Shown: positions 8,128 to 16,946 of the stretch, one piece after another | How the letters are laid out: each line of letters starts with the position of its first letter | How positions within the stretch are numbered: the stretch's first letter is position 1 | Assembly: GCA_958295645.1 (NCBI GenBank) | Contig: OY282361.1 | Coordinates: 2,508,501 to 2,572,500 of the forward strand | Origin: Longimicrobiales bacterium | GTDB taxonomy: Bacteria; Gemmatimonadota; Gemmatimonadetes; Longimicrobiales; Gaopeijiaceae | Direction: 5' to 3' | Length of the DNA: 64,000 nucleotides | Notes under the pieces: generated by a model | What the model was told of the DNA's origin: nothing | The model's database searches: none | Seen by the model: the letters and a program-made list of their open reading frames with translations, nothing else | Translations under genes and position numbers: made by a program

Positions 8128-9339
8128 TTGAGTTCGGACTTGCGTTGCCAGCGCGCGCATTTCTCGTTGCCGGACGATGTCCATTATCTGAATTGCGCGT
8201 ACATGGGCCCGCTTCCCCGCGCGGCCGAGGAAGCCGGCATTGAGGGCTTGCGAGCCAAGCGTTGTCCGGCTTCGATAACGCCTGACGACTTCTTTCGGGC
8301 GTCGGACGGCTTGCGGAGCCGCTTCGCCAAGCTCGTAGGGGCGCCGGACCCGTCCCGCGTCGCCATTGTGCCGTCCGTGTCCTATGGGGTGTCCACGGTC
8401 GCTAGGAACACGAGGCTGGGCAGCGGCCGAAACGTCGTCGTCGTGCACGAGCAGTTCCCCTCCAACGTGTATCCGTGGCGGCGCTTGGCCGCGGAGCAGG
8501 GGGGCGCCGTGCGCGTGGTTCGGCCGCCGGGCGGAAAGCGAGACGGCGCTTGGACCGACGCGATCGCCGGCCAGATCGACGCCGGCACCGCCGTGGTCGC
8601 GATGGGCGCGGTGCACTGGACGGACGGCACGCCGTTCGGGCTGGCCGCGATTCGGAACCGCGCGCGCGATGTCGGCGCGGCATTCGTGCTGGACGCTACG
8701 CAGACCGCCGGCGCCGCGCCCATCGACGTGCAGGCGCTTCAGCCCGACGCGCTGCTCGTCGCGGGATACAAGTTCCTGCTCGGGCCATATTCGGTGTCGC
8801 TGGCCTACTTCGGCGACCGCTATCTGGAAGGCGTTCCCCTGGAAGAGGGGTGGGCCGGCCGCCGGGGCTCCCGGGACTTCCGCGGCCTGGTCGACTACGC
8901 CGACGAGTACGAACCCGGCGCCGTGCGCTTCGACGTGGGCCAGCGTTCCAACTTCGCGCTGGTTCCGGCGCTGTCGGCTTCGCTCGACCTCATCCTGAAA
9001 TGGGACCCGGCCCGGATATCGTCTTACTGCCGGGTCTTGTCGGCTCGCGTGGCGGCCCCTCTGCGGGAGGCGGGCTTCGGCGTGGCTTCCGCGGATCTCC
9101 GATCCCCCCACCTCTTCGGCGTCGGCCTGCCGACGGGCGTCGCGGCCGCAGGCGTCCAGGAATGCCTCGTCCAGCGCGGCGTGTCGGTGTCCTTCCGGGG
9201 CGCGTCGATCCGAGTGTCGCCGTTCGTCTACAACACCGAGGACGACATGGACGCCCTCGTCGACGCGCTGGCCGCCGCGGCCCAGACTCGAAAGCGCCCC
9301 AGTCCCGCGGCGGGCGTCCCGGTTGCCCAGCCAAGCTGA
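8128..9339 (+). CDS. class V aminotransferase (cysteine desulfurase-like fold)
   Basis: This 403-residue PLP enzyme has YLNCAYMGPLP near the N-terminus, a V.HEQFPSN segment, the cofactor Asp in LDATQTAGAAP and the Schiff-base Lys in VAGYKFLLGPY. The late RVSPFVYNTEDD motif is typical of the family. It lacks an evident conserved active-site Cys loop for a desulfurase, so isopenicillin-N-epimerase-like or other class V activities are equally possible. The start is taken as TTG 8128; TTG 8140 is an alternative. It is cytoplasmic. The context (Yip1 upstream, repeats downstream) does not define the substrate. Confidence 0.8.
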   Translation: MSSDLRCQRAHFSLPDDVHYLNCAYMGPLPRAAEEAGIEGLRAKRCPASITPDDFFRASDGLRSRFAKLVGAPDPSRVAIVPSVSYGVSTVARNTRLGSGRNVVVVHEQFPSNVYPWRRLAAEQGGAVRVVRPPGGKRDGAWTDAIAGQIDAGTAVVAMGAVHWTDGTPFGLAAIRNRARDVGAAFVLDATQTAGAAPIDVQALQPDALLVAGYKFLLGPYSVSLAYFGDRYLEGVPLEEGWAGRRGSRDFRGLVDYADEYEPGAVRFDVGQRSNFALVPALSASLDLILKWDPARISSYCRVLSARVAAPLREAGFGVASADLRSPHLFGVGLPTGVAAAGVQECLVQRGVSVSFRGASIRVSPFVYNTEDDMDALVDALAAAAQTRKRPSPAAGVPVAQPS

Positions 9340-9377
9340 CTCCGAGCGGCCGCCCGCGTCCAGCCAGGGCCGCACCG

Positions 9378-9530
9378 GACCTTCCCGCTCGCGGGGCAAG
9401 TCTTCGAGCACCGCCTTTCCCAAGCGCCGCCTTCGAGCCCGCACCCTGGCGCTCGCGGGCCAAATCTCGACGTAGGCGGGCGGGTTGGCGCCGCTCGGCC
9501 CGACCTTCCCGCTCGCGGGTTAAGTTTTCG
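9378..9530 (+). repeat. three degenerate 30-bp direct repeats
   Basis: A block with core GCTCGCGGG followed by (G/C/T)(C/T)AA(G/A)T and TCG-rich sequence appears near 9378, 9442 and 9501, about 60-64 bp apart, between the aminotransferase gene and the Trm112-like gene. The first and third copies share ACCTTCCCGCTCGCGGG exactly. The block has no convincing gene on either strand. It could be a decayed tandem duplication or spaced regulatory sites. Confidence 0.5.
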
Positions 9531-9630
9531 GTTCGCCCCACGACGCTTCGGTCCGACCCCGGCGCTTCCCTGCCGGTTCGCCGGACGCTTGGTGCGCACC
9601 GACCGCCGTCAGCCCAAAGGGAGGCCCAGC

Positions 9631-9888
9631 TTGCCCATCGATCAGGAACTGCTTGCGATCTTGGTCTGCCCGGAGACCCGGCAACCCATTGCCGAAGCAA
9701 GCGCCGACCTGCTGGCCCGGGTCAACGCCGCGGTCGCCGAGGGCACGTTGAAGAACCGCGGGGGCGCCCAAGTCGGGGATTGCGTCGAGGAGGGCTTGGT
9801 GAGGGAGGACGGGCGAGTCCTGTACGTGGTGCGGGACGGCATTCCGATCATGCTCGTCGACGAGGCGATCGATCTCGCGGACTCCTGA
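9631..9888 (+). CDS. Trm112-like zinc-ribbon-fold protein (UPF0434 type)
   Basis: This short protein of 85 residues starts IDQELLAILVCPETRQPI and ends VRDGIPIMLVDEAIDL, which is the Trm112p/UPF0434 signature. Bacterial members are small partner or chaperone-like proteins; the eukaryotic homolog stabilises methyltransferases. Only the first Cys (CPE) is present, so the zinc site is degenerate, and an insertion of about 20 residues sits in the middle. TTG 9631 is preferred because AAAGGGAGG lies a few bases upstream; TTG 9589 would add 14 unconserved residues. A MOP-type exporter follows after 12 bp. Confidence 0.75.
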   Translation: MPIDQELLAILVCPETRQPIAEASADLLARVNAAVAEGTLKNRGGAQVGDCVEEGLVREDGRVLYVVRDGIPIMLVDEAIDLADS

Positions 9889-9900
9889 CGTGCTTGGCCG

Positions 9901-11313
9901 GTGCCGCCATTGCCGCGCAAGGGCCGGGACACGGGCGTAGCGGTGGAGGCGGACGCCGGCTATCGGGTCACGGGGCGAGGCTTCGCCCGGTTCTATGCGC
10001 CGCTGGCTGCTACGAGCCTGTTGCTGACCGGCACGGATCCGATCCTCATGATGATGCTGGCCCGGACGACCGACCCCGTCCTGGCGCTGGCGGCGTACTT
10101 CGTAGGCTTCTCCGTCTGCGGAGTCCTCTACGCGCCCATGCTGGCCATGCAGCAGGTGGCGGCCGCCCGGTTGCTGAACGGCGGAGCGCTGGCGCCGGTG
10201 AAGCGGTTCGCCTACGCGAGCGGCGCCGTTCTCTCGGCGGCCGGAGCGCTGATCGCGTACACGAGCGCCGGCGACTGGGTGTTCCTGGGGGCGGTGGGCG
10301 TCGGCGAGGACGTGGCGCGCGAGGCGATGCGGGCCATGGCGTTCTTCTGGCCGGTCCCGTTCTTGACGGCGGTGCGCGCGACTCACCAGGGCCGCTTGGT
10401 GGCCGGGCACCGCACCAAGCCGATCGGTTGGGCGACGGGGGCTCGAACGGGCGTGCTCACGGTCGTGGCCTTGATCTTGGCTACGCTGGGCGGAGGGGCT
10501 TGGCTGGGGGCGGCCGCCTTTACGGCCGGCCTCGTGGTGGAAACGGTGATCGTGATGGGATCGCGGGCCTCGACCCCGGCTCCGGCCGCGGCCTCCAAGG
10601 CCAAAGCGGAGCCCGCCGCGGCCGGCCTGGGCGGCGAGAGCCTGGGAAGATTCTCGGTGCCGCTCATGGCGAACGTGCTGCTCTGGTGGGCGACCCCGCT
10701 GATCATCAACGCGGTTCTGGCCCGAACGCCCGACCCGGAATCGGCGCTGGCGGCGTTCGGCGTCGTGCAGGCCGTGGGGTGGTTCGTGGCCTCGCCCGTG
10801 GGGCAGCTCCAACACGCCAGCATCGCCCTTGTGCAGTGCTCGGAGACTCATGCGCGAGTTCGCCTCTGGGGAGGGCTCGTCGCCCTCTCGATGACGGGCG
10901 TGCTCCTGTTGCTCACCGCTGTGCGCGAGCCCTTCCTCCGGGCGCTCTACGCCCTGGACTCGCACTTGCTGGCTCTGGCGGGTCCCGCTCTGGCGATCGC
11001 CGCGTTGTACCCGGTGCTCTACGGCTGGAGGCAGTACTATCAGGGTCTGTTCGTTCGCGCCGGGACCACGTGGGTCGTGGGCGCGGGCGCCTGCGGGCGG
11101 GTGGTTGCCATCTTGGCGGCGGCCTTCGTCCTGCGGCTGCTGGACGCTCAAGGCGCGGTGCTGGGGGCTGGCCTGATGGTCCTGGGACTCGGGTTCGAAG
11201 GGCTGTTCCTGTCGCGTCTGTCGCGGAGCAGGGTGATGCCGGGCCTCAGGGCGCGGGCGCAGGCGGCGGTGAAGCCGGAGGTCTTCGAGGGCGCCGCGGA
11301 GGCTTCGCGGTAG
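9901..11313 (+). CDS. MATE/MOP-superfamily membrane exporter
   Basis: This 470-residue inner-membrane protein has about 12 hydrophobic helices in two homologous halves. The first half begins GFARFYAPLAATSLLL and the second LGRFSVPLMANVLLWW, a pattern seen in MATE/MOP flippases. A short Ala/Pro-rich loop near residues 220-245 joins them. The family exports drugs or flips lipid-linked molecules using ion gradients. The low loop conservation means no substrate can be named. GTG 9901 is used. It is followed 15 bp later by mutY on the same strand. Confidence 0.7.
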   Translation: MPPLPRKGRDTGVAVEADAGYRVTGRGFARFYAPLAATSLLLTGTDPILMMMLARTTDPVLALAAYFVGFSVCGVLYAPMLAMQQVAAARLLNGGALAPVKRFAYASGAVLSAAGALIAYTSAGDWVFLGAVGVGEDVAREAMRAMAFFWPVPFLTAVRATHQGRLVAGHRTKPIGWATGARTGVLTVVALILATLGGGAWLGAAAFTAGLVVETVIVMGSRASTPAPAAASKAKAEPAAAGLGGESLGRFSVPLMANVLLWWATPLIINAVLARTPDPESALAAFGVVQAVGWFVASPVGQLQHASIALVQCSETHARVRLWGGLVALSMTGVLLLLTAVREPFLRALYALDSHLLALAGPALAIAALYPVLYGWRQYYQGLFVRAGTTWVVGAGACGRVVAILAAAFVLRLLDAQGAVLGAGLMVLGLGFEGLFLSRLSRSRVMPGLRARAQAAVKPEVFEGAAEASR

Positions 11314-11328
11314 CGGTGGTGTAGGGCG

Positions 11329-12531
11329 GTGCCGAGAAACGGGTCGCGTTCGCCGTCCGGGCGGAGCGAAGGGCTTCCGCCGGGAGAGGCCGGACGCTTT
11401 CGAGCCGCGCTCCTGCAGCGCTTCGACCGGACCCGCAGACCGCTGCCCTGGAGGACCGCCCGCACGCCCTACCGGATCCTCGTGTCGGAATTCATGCTGC
11501 AACAGACCCGGGCCGAGACTGTCGCGCCCTACTACGCGCGCTGGATCCGCCGGTTCCCCTCGTGGGACGCGTTGGCGGCCGCCTCGCCGGACGACGTGAT
11601 GCGCGAATGGCAGGGCCTCGGCTACTACGCCCGCGCCCGAAACCTGCACCGCACGGCTCAGATCGTGCGGAAGCGCTTCGGCGGACGCCTCCCGGCCGAC
11701 CCCCGCCTGCTCGTGGAGCTTCCGGGCGTGGGCGAATACACCGCCGCCGCAGTCGCGAGCATCGCCCATGAACGCCCCGTGGCCGCGGTGGACGGCAACG
11801 TGCGGCGGGTCGTGGCACGGCTCCTGGACATGGCCGACCCGCCCGCCTCCCGGGTTCGCCGGGCGGCCGAGCAGATGCTGGACCCGGAGCGCCCCGGAGA
11901 CTTCAACGAGGCGATGATGGAGCTCGGCGCGACCGTGTGCCTGCCGCGCAGGCCGCTGTGCGAGGCCTGTCCGGTCGCCGCGTTCTGCCGGTCGCGGGCC
12001 GCGGGGACGCCGGCCCGCCGGCCGGGCGCTCGCCGTTCGCGCCGCCTCCGCGAGGCGGTCTTCGCATCGGCGGTGTTCGTGGACGGGCGGGGCCGCACGC
12101 TCTTGGCGAGGCGTCCGAGCAAGGGCCTGCTGGCGGGCCTGTGGGAGTTTCCCGGCTCCGAACTGCCGGCAAGCGAGGCCGGGCGCGGTTCCGAAGCGCC
12201 GGGTCCGGAATCCCCCGGCCTCGTCGAAGAGGTCGCGCGGCGGCGGCTGGCCGACTTCGGCTTGGCCGCGGGCGCCTGCCAACGTCTCGAACCCGTCAAG
12301 CACGCCTTCTCCCACTTCCGGGCGACCTACCATCCGGTGATCGTTATGGAGCAACCCGGCTCGGCCGCTCCGAAGCGCCTTCCTGCCGGGGCGCGCATGG
12401 TGCCCGCTCGTCCGTCCGGGTTCCGCCGCCTCGCCGTGTCGGCCGCCCAACGAAGAATCGCCGAGCTTCTCCAACGGCGTCTCCTCGCCGAACCCGAGTC
12501 CCGCCCCTTGGACGGAGGCGCCTTGCCATGA
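11329..12531 (+). CDS. mutY: A/G-specific adenine glycosylase MutY
   Basis: This 400-residue base-excision-repair enzyme removes adenine mispaired with 8-oxoguanine. It shows EFMLQQTRAETVAPYY, the helix-hairpin-helix with catalytic Asp (LPGVGEYTAAAVAS, then AVDGNVRRV), the [4Fe-4S] loop (CLPRRPLCEACPVAAFC) and a C-terminal Nudix-like 8-oxoG recognition domain with LWEFPGSE and KHAFSHF. Length is slightly above the usual 350-370 because of an Arg/Pro linker after the cluster. The start is GTG 11329; RFRAALLQRFD, about 25 residues in, marks the conserved beginning. The stop overlaps the ETF-QO start as ATGA. Confidence 0.95.
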   Translation: MPRNGSRSPSGRSEGLPPGEAGRFRAALLQRFDRTRRPLPWRTARTPYRILVSEFMLQQTRAETVAPYYARWIRRFPSWDALAAASPDDVMREWQGLGYYARARNLHRTAQIVRKRFGGRLPADPRLLVELPGVGEYTAAAVASIAHERPVAAVDGNVRRVVARLLDMADPPASRVRRAAEQMLDPERPGDFNEAMMELGATVCLPRRPLCEACPVAAFCRSRAAGTPARRPGARRSRRLREAVFASAVFVDGRGRTLLARRPSKGLLAGLWEFPGSELPASEAGRGSEAPGPESPGLVEEVARRRLADFGLAAGACQRLEPVKHAFSHFRATYHPVIVMEQPGSAAPKRLPAGARMVPARPSGFRRLAVSAAQRRIAELLQRRLLAEPESRPLDGGALP

Positions 12532-14183
12532 CCCCTCCCCTGCGCTTTCGGCCCGCCGACTACCAGCCCCCGCTCCAGCGGGACAGCCTCGTCGTGCCGG
12601 AGCGGCCCGGCCCGGAGGCCGTGCCCATGGACGTGGTCTTCGTCGGCGGGGGACCGGCGGGCCTCGCGGGCGCCGTCGAGCTGTCCCGCTTGGCGAAGGC
12701 GGCCGAGGCTGCCGGCGACGGCCCCGGTGCGCTGGAGATCGGCGTTCTCGAGAAGGCCGGGTCGCTGGGCGAGCACAACCTCTCCGGGGCGGTGGTCGCA
12801 CCCGCTCCCTTCCGGGCGCTCTTCCCCGGCGTGGCGGACGACGAACTACCGTTCCGCCGTCCGGTAGGCCGCGAGGCCGTGTATTTCCTCGGCGCGAATC
12901 GCGCCATGCGAATCCCCGTACCGCCGAGCATGAGGAACGAGGGCAACTTCGTGGCGTCGGTCTGCGAGATCGTCCGCTGGCTCGGGGAACGCGCCGAAGA
13001 GGCGGGCGCCAGCGTGCTGCCCGGGTTCCCGGTGGCCTCGCTGCTCGTGGACGGGGAGGCCGTGGTGGGCGTTCGCACGGTGGCTTCGGGCCTCGGCCGA
13101 ACCGGCGAGCCGGGGCCGGCGTACGCCGAGCCGATGGACGTCGCGGCGCGGGTCGTGGTGCTGGCGGAGGGCGCGCGCGGACCTCTGACCCAGGCCTACC
13201 TCGACTGGCAGGGGATCGGCTCGCCGAATCCGCAGATATACTCGTTGGGCGTCAAGGAGCTGTGGCGCGTCAAGCGCCCGCTGGATCGCGTCGTGCACAC
13301 TTTGGGCTGGCCGTTGGCGGACGGCTTCGGGGGCTCCTTCGCCTATCCGATGGCCGACGATCTCGTCTCCTTGGGCCTGGTCGCCAGCCTGGACGACCGC
13401 AACGCCCGCCTCGACGTCCACGAGCTGCTGCAGCGGCTGAAGCGCCATCCCCTGTTCCGCGACTTGCTCGAAGGGGGAGAGCTCCTGGAATGGGGCGCCA
13501 AGACCATCCCCGAAGGCGGATGCCATTCCTTGCCGGAGCGCCGGCACGGGAGCGGCCTCTGCATCGTCGGCGACGCGGCGGGCTACGTGGACGTCGCCTC
13601 GCTGAAGGGCATCCACTACGCGGTCCAGTCGGGCGTGCTGGCGGCGCGCGCCGTCTACCGAGCCCTGTGCGCGGACGATGTTTCGGCGAGCGGGCTGGCC
13701 TCCTGCACGGCTGCCGCCGACGCGTCGTTCATCGCGCGCGACTTGCGGCGCAATCGCAATATGCGGCTCGCCTTCAAGGGGGGCTTCTGGACGGGAGGAC
13801 TGAAGGCCGGGCTTGCCACGCTGACGGGAGGGCGCCTGCCGGGAGGCTTGATACGCACGCCCGCGGACGCCGAGGAGCCCAAGCACTCGGGATCGCGGCA
13901 GGCGGAAAGCGTTCCTGCGGGCCTGTCGAAGACCGACGCGGTGTTCAAGAGCGGCAACCAGACCCGCGACGACATTCCGCCGCACTTGCTGGTTGGCGAC
14001 GCCGTGCCCGCCGAAGTGGCGGACATGTACGTCCACCTGTGTCCGGCGGGCGTCTACGAAGCGAGCGACGAGGGCCTCGTCGTGAACGCGCCCAACTGCG
14101 TAGATTGCAGGGCGACCGACGTGCTCGGACCGCGCTGGACGCCCAGAGAGGGGGGCAGCGGCCCCCGCTACCGGCGCATGTAG
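12528..14183 (+). CDS. electron-transfer flavoprotein:ubiquinone oxidoreductase, lacking one cluster Cys
   Basis: This 551-residue enzyme moves electrons from ETF (fed by acyl-CoA dehydrogenases) to quinone at the membrane. FAD binding is shown by VVFVGGGPAGLAGA, the ETF-QO signature by EHNLSGAVV, quinone and FAD contacts by LIVGDAAGYVD-type and LKGIHYAV motifs, and the ferredoxin-like end by LCPAGVYE. The cluster motif is abnormal. Normal enzymes end NC..C..CD, whereas here residues 524-530 read CVDCRAT, so the fourth ligand is Thr530 (ACC at 14115). The tail after it is also a few residues short. The gene follows mutY by ATGA overlap and precedes a tandem CDGSH gene. Confidence 0.9.
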   Translation: MTPPLRFRPADYQPPLQRDSLVVPERPGPEAVPMDVVFVGGGPAGLAGAVELSRLAKAAEAAGDGPGALEIGVLEKAGSLGEHNLSGAVVAPAPFRALFPGVADDELPFRRPVGREAVYFLGANRAMRIPVPPSMRNEGNFVASVCEIVRWLGERAEEAGASVLPGFPVASLLVDGEAVVGVRTVASGLGRTGEPGPAYAEPMDVAARVVVLAEGARGPLTQAYLDWQGIGSPNPQIYSLGVKELWRVKRPLDRVVHTLGWPLADGFGGSFAYPMADDLVSLGLVASLDDRNARLDVHELLQRLKRHPLFRDLLEGGELLEWGAKTIPEGGCHSLPERRHGSGLCIVGDAAGYVDVASLKGIHYAVQSGVLAARAVYRALCADDVSASGLASCTAAADASFIARDLRRNRNMRLAFKGGFWTGGLKAGLATLTGGRLPGGLIRTPADAEEPKHSGSRQAESVPAGLSKTDAVFKSGNQTRDDIPPHLLVGDAVPAEVADMYVHLCPAGVYEASDEGLVVNAPNCVDCRATDVLGPRWTPREGGSGPRYRRM

Positions 14184-14206
14184 GCATAAAGCGAACGGAG
14201 CGACCG

Positions 14207-14626
14207 ATGAGGCCAGGCAACCAAGCCAAGATCGACCCCGGCGGCCCGCTCTGCGTGACGGGCGCCGTCCGCGTGGAGATGCCGGGAGGGGAGGTGCGGG
14301 AGATGTCGGAAGCGGCCCTGTGCAGGTGCGGCCGTTCGCAGGACAAGCCGTTTTGCGACGGGTCGCACGCAGTCGAGGGCTTCGCGGACGACGGCTTGAT
14401 CCACGGAGGACGGTTGGCTCCCGGAGAGGACAGCGGAGAAGGCGATCCGGTGACCCTGTCGTGCGCCGCCAACGGCCCGCTCCTGGTGCGGGGGCCGCTC
14501 ACGGTCGTGGCGGAAGACGGGCGAACCTCGAGCGGCGCGAAGGGGGCCCTGTGCCGTTGCGGGTCGTCGGCGACCAAGCCGTTCTGCGACGGAACCCACC
14601 GCCGAACCGGCTTCGAGGCGGCATAG
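14207..14626 (+). CDS. tandem CDGSH iron-sulfur protein
   Basis: This 139-residue protein contains two CDGSH [2Fe-2S] sites with the Cys3-His pattern: CRCGRSQDKPFCDGSH and CRCGSSATKPFCDGTH. It belongs to the double-CDGSH group known from bacteria, which act in electron transfer or Fe-S handling in the cytoplasm. The start ATG 14207 gives a typical opening with a GPLCVTG strand. It lies 23 bp after the ETF-QO gene, probably in one operon. That makes a functional link with the altered ETF-QO cluster conceivable but unproven. It faces the Nudix gene convergently, 9 bp apart. Confidence 0.88.
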   Translation: MRPGNQAKIDPGGPLCVTGAVRVEMPGGEVREMSEAALCRCGRSQDKPFCDGSHAVEGFADDGLIHGGRLAPGEDSGEGDPVTLSCAANGPLLVRGPLTVVAEDGRTSSGAKGALCRCGSSATKPFCDGTHRRTGFEAA

Positions 14627-14635
14627 GGACGAGCG

Positions 14636-15475
14636 TCAGCCGCCGGGCAGGCCCAACGCCTTGCGCTCTTCCGGCAAGGGCCTTGCGGGCGCCCTGTGTA
14701 CGGCCGGCCTTTGCCGGAGGTGCGACACCAAGTCGGCGGCGGTTTCGAGTCCGAGACAGTCCTCCAAGGTGCTTGCGGTAGGGAAGATCATCGTGAGGCT
14801 GCCTTCCGCGCGCAGAGCGAGCGCCCGGGCAGGCGTCAGCCAAGTGGCGCGCTCGGCCTCGCGTTCGTCGGTGGTTGCGCGAGCGCCCGGCGGGGCCATG
14901 CAGGCGAAGAAGCGAGTGTCGTAGCGCCGGGCGACGGACGGGGGCGTGACCCAGTGAGCCACATAGGCGAAGGCGGGGCCGTCGAGGCGCATCCCAAGTT
15001 CCTCCAGAATTCGGGCGAAGGACCGGCCTCCGGCAAGCAGCGCCTCTCGAGCCTTGGCGACGGCCGCTGCGGTTGCGTCCTCTGCGGCGGGGGCGACGCC
15101 ATGGCCCTGCGGGTCGCTTTCTCGCGGCCCGGCTCTCCGGCAGCCGAGAAGCAGGCCGGTCTCCTCGAAGGTCTCGCGTACCGCGGCTCCAAAGTAGGCG
15201 ATTGCGGGCGGCAGGCTGGCGGAGTGCAGTCCGAGCCGCGACTGCGCCTCCTCGGGCGCCAGTCCCTCCCACAGCTCGACCATGGTGCTGGAGCCGTCGC
15301 CGTCGTCCACCAATCCCCCGGGGAACACGTAGGCGTTGGGCATGAAGCCGGCCGAGCGGGCGCGGCGCAGTAGCAGCACTTCGGGGCCGTCCGTCGCCTC
15401 CCGCGCCACGACCAAAGTCGCCGCGGGCCGGGGCGCCGCTGGAGGGCGCTTGCCCTCCGAATCGGCTTGCTTCAC
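14636..15475 (-). CDS. Nudix hydrolase, NUDT19/CoA-pyrophosphatase-like
   Basis: This 279-residue protein has RPAATLVVAR and LLRRARSAGFMPNAYVFPGG at the start, followed by a Nudix box GAAVRETFEETGLLLG that keeps RE..EE. The spacing between FPGG and the box is expanded to about 40 residues, as in NUDT7/8/19-type enzymes that split CoA or acyl-CoA esters. A WVTPP..ARRYDTRFF segment supports that subgroup. GTG 15475 is used with GGGGAAG upstream; GTG 15508 is an alternative. It is divergent from the FAH-family gene at 15602. Confidence 0.82.
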   Translation of the reverse strand: MKQADSEGKRPPAAPRPAATLVVAREATDGPEVLLLRRARSAGFMPNAYVFPGGLVDDGDGSSTMVELWEGLAPEEAQSRLGLHSASLPPAIAYFGAAVRETFEETGLLLGCRRAGPRESDPQGHGVAPAAEDATAAAVAKAREALLAGGRSFARILEELGMRLDGPAFAYVAHWVTPPSVARRYDTRFFACMAPPGARATTDEREAERATWLTPARALALRAEGSLTMIFPTASTLEDCLGLETAADLVSHLRQRPAVHRAPARPLPEERKALGLPGG

Positions 15476-15601
15476 GCGAACGCTTCCCCACCGGCCATTG
15501 ACTTGCACCGGCCAAGGAAGTAGAAAGTCAGACTGGACACGGCGGCGGACACTCCCCGGCGCTGGACTGCACCAGCATCTTCGGCAAAGGAAAAGGAAAT
15601 C

Positions 15602-16756
15602 ATGCGACTCGCAGCGACGGCAGGCCTCTTGGCGGTTCTTGCGGCTGACGCGACCGGGAGTCCGGCACAGGACGCCGCCGGCGCGGGCGTCGCGGAACCC
15701 TTCAAGGTAGGCACGTTCGAGATCGGCGGGGAGCCGCGCGTCGGCTTGGTGCTCCGCGACGCGCTCGTCGTGGACGTCCGAGAGGCCAACCGAACCTTGG
15801 AGCGCATTCCGGCCTATCCGCCCATTCCCATGCCCACCGACATGATCGAGCTGATCGGACGCTACGAGTACGGCGTCAAACGCCGCCTGTACGAGATCGT
15901 GAAATTTCTCTCGGCGGGCGGCCTGCTCGACGCGGACCGAGCGCCGCCTTACGTCCATGCGGTAGAGGACGTGCGGACGCTGCCGCCCATCATGTATCCC
16001 GGCAAGATCCTCAACGCGGCGGTCAACTTCTACAGCCACGTGGAGGAGACCGGCACGCCGGAAGAACGCGCCGAGGCCCGCCGCCAGCGTCGCGAGAACA
16101 GGGGCGTGCCCTATCTGTTCCTGAAGCCCAGCCGAGGCGCCGTGATCGGCCACGGCGAAGCCGTCGTGATCCCATATGGACGCGACCGCACCGACTGGGA
16201 AGTCGAACTGGGGACCGTCATCGGGCGGGCGGCGAAGTACGTCTCCGCGACGGAAGCCGCGGACTACGTCTTCGGCTACACCGTCACCATCGACGTCTCG
16301 GACAGGGGCGGGCGGCCTCCCGGCGGCAACCCTCTGCGCTCCGATTGGTTCGTGGGCAAGGGCCACGACACCTTCGCCCCCATGGGACCGTGGATCGTCC
16401 CGAAGGAGTTCTACGGCGACCCGATGGAGAAGCTGCGGCAGACCCTCAGCGTCGGCGGCGAGCAGATGCAGGAGGCCCAGGCGGGAGACATGATCCATTC
16501 GCTCTACGAGCTGATCGAGTACGGGTCCTCCATCATCACGCTGTTTCCCGGCGACGTGATCAACAACGGCACCTCCGGGGGCGTGGGCATGGGCACAGCG
16601 GTTCGGGGAGAGCAGCGGTTCCTCCGGCCGGGAGACGTCGTCGAGGCGACCATCGACGGAATCGGCACGCTTCGGGTGCCGGTGGTCGCCGAAGAGGAGC
16701 CTCCCGGCGGGACGGGGGCGCGGTTGCCGCCGGTGGGCGCCTATCGCCGCAACTGA
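15602..16756 (+). CDS. fumarylacetoacetate hydrolase family protein with signal peptide
   Basis: This 384-residue protein ends in a full FAH catalytic domain. It shows PGKILNAAVNFYSH, the metal-binding WEVELGTVIG (ExE), a GYTVTIDVSDRG strand and KGHDTFAPMGPW. FAH-fold enzymes hydrolyse or decarboxylate acylpyruvates and related C-C bonds. The first 22 residues (RLAATAGLLAVLAADATGSP) look like a Sec signal peptide, unusual because FAH enzymes are normally cytoplasmic. ATG 15602 has AAGGAAAAGGA just upstream, so the leader is genuinely translated. A helical insertion with EERAEARRQRRENR precedes the ExE motif. Substrate unknown. Confidence 0.82.
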   Translation: MRLAATAGLLAVLAADATGSPAQDAAGAGVAEPFKVGTFEIGGEPRVGLVLRDALVVDVREANRTLERIPAYPPIPMPTDMIELIGRYEYGVKRRLYEIVKFLSAGGLLDADRAPPYVHAVEDVRTLPPIMYPGKILNAAVNFYSHVEETGTPEERAEARRQRRENRGVPYLFLKPSRGAVIGHGEAVVIPYGRDRTDWEVELGTVIGRAAKYVSATEAADYVFGYTVTIDVSDRGGRPPGGNPLRSDWFVGKGHDTFAPMGPWIVPKEFYGDPMEKLRQTLSVGGEQMQEAQAGDMIHSLYELIEYGSSIITLFPGDVINNGTSGGVGMGTAVRGEQRFLRPGDVVEATIDGIGTLRVPVVAEEEPPGGTGARLPPVGAYRRN

Positions 16757-16946
16757 CCAACGGCTCGCGCCGTCCTGCGACCGCGGCGCGACGTCTTGCT
16801 TCGTGGCGGCTGGGGCTTCCCGGACTTAAACTGAGAAACTCGATCCGGCGAACAGCCGTTGTCGAAACAGGGCGTCGTCCGAGCCCGCCAGACCATTCCC
16901 AGCAAGAAGACCGAAGAAGACCGATGGACGGGAAGATCGGCATGAA

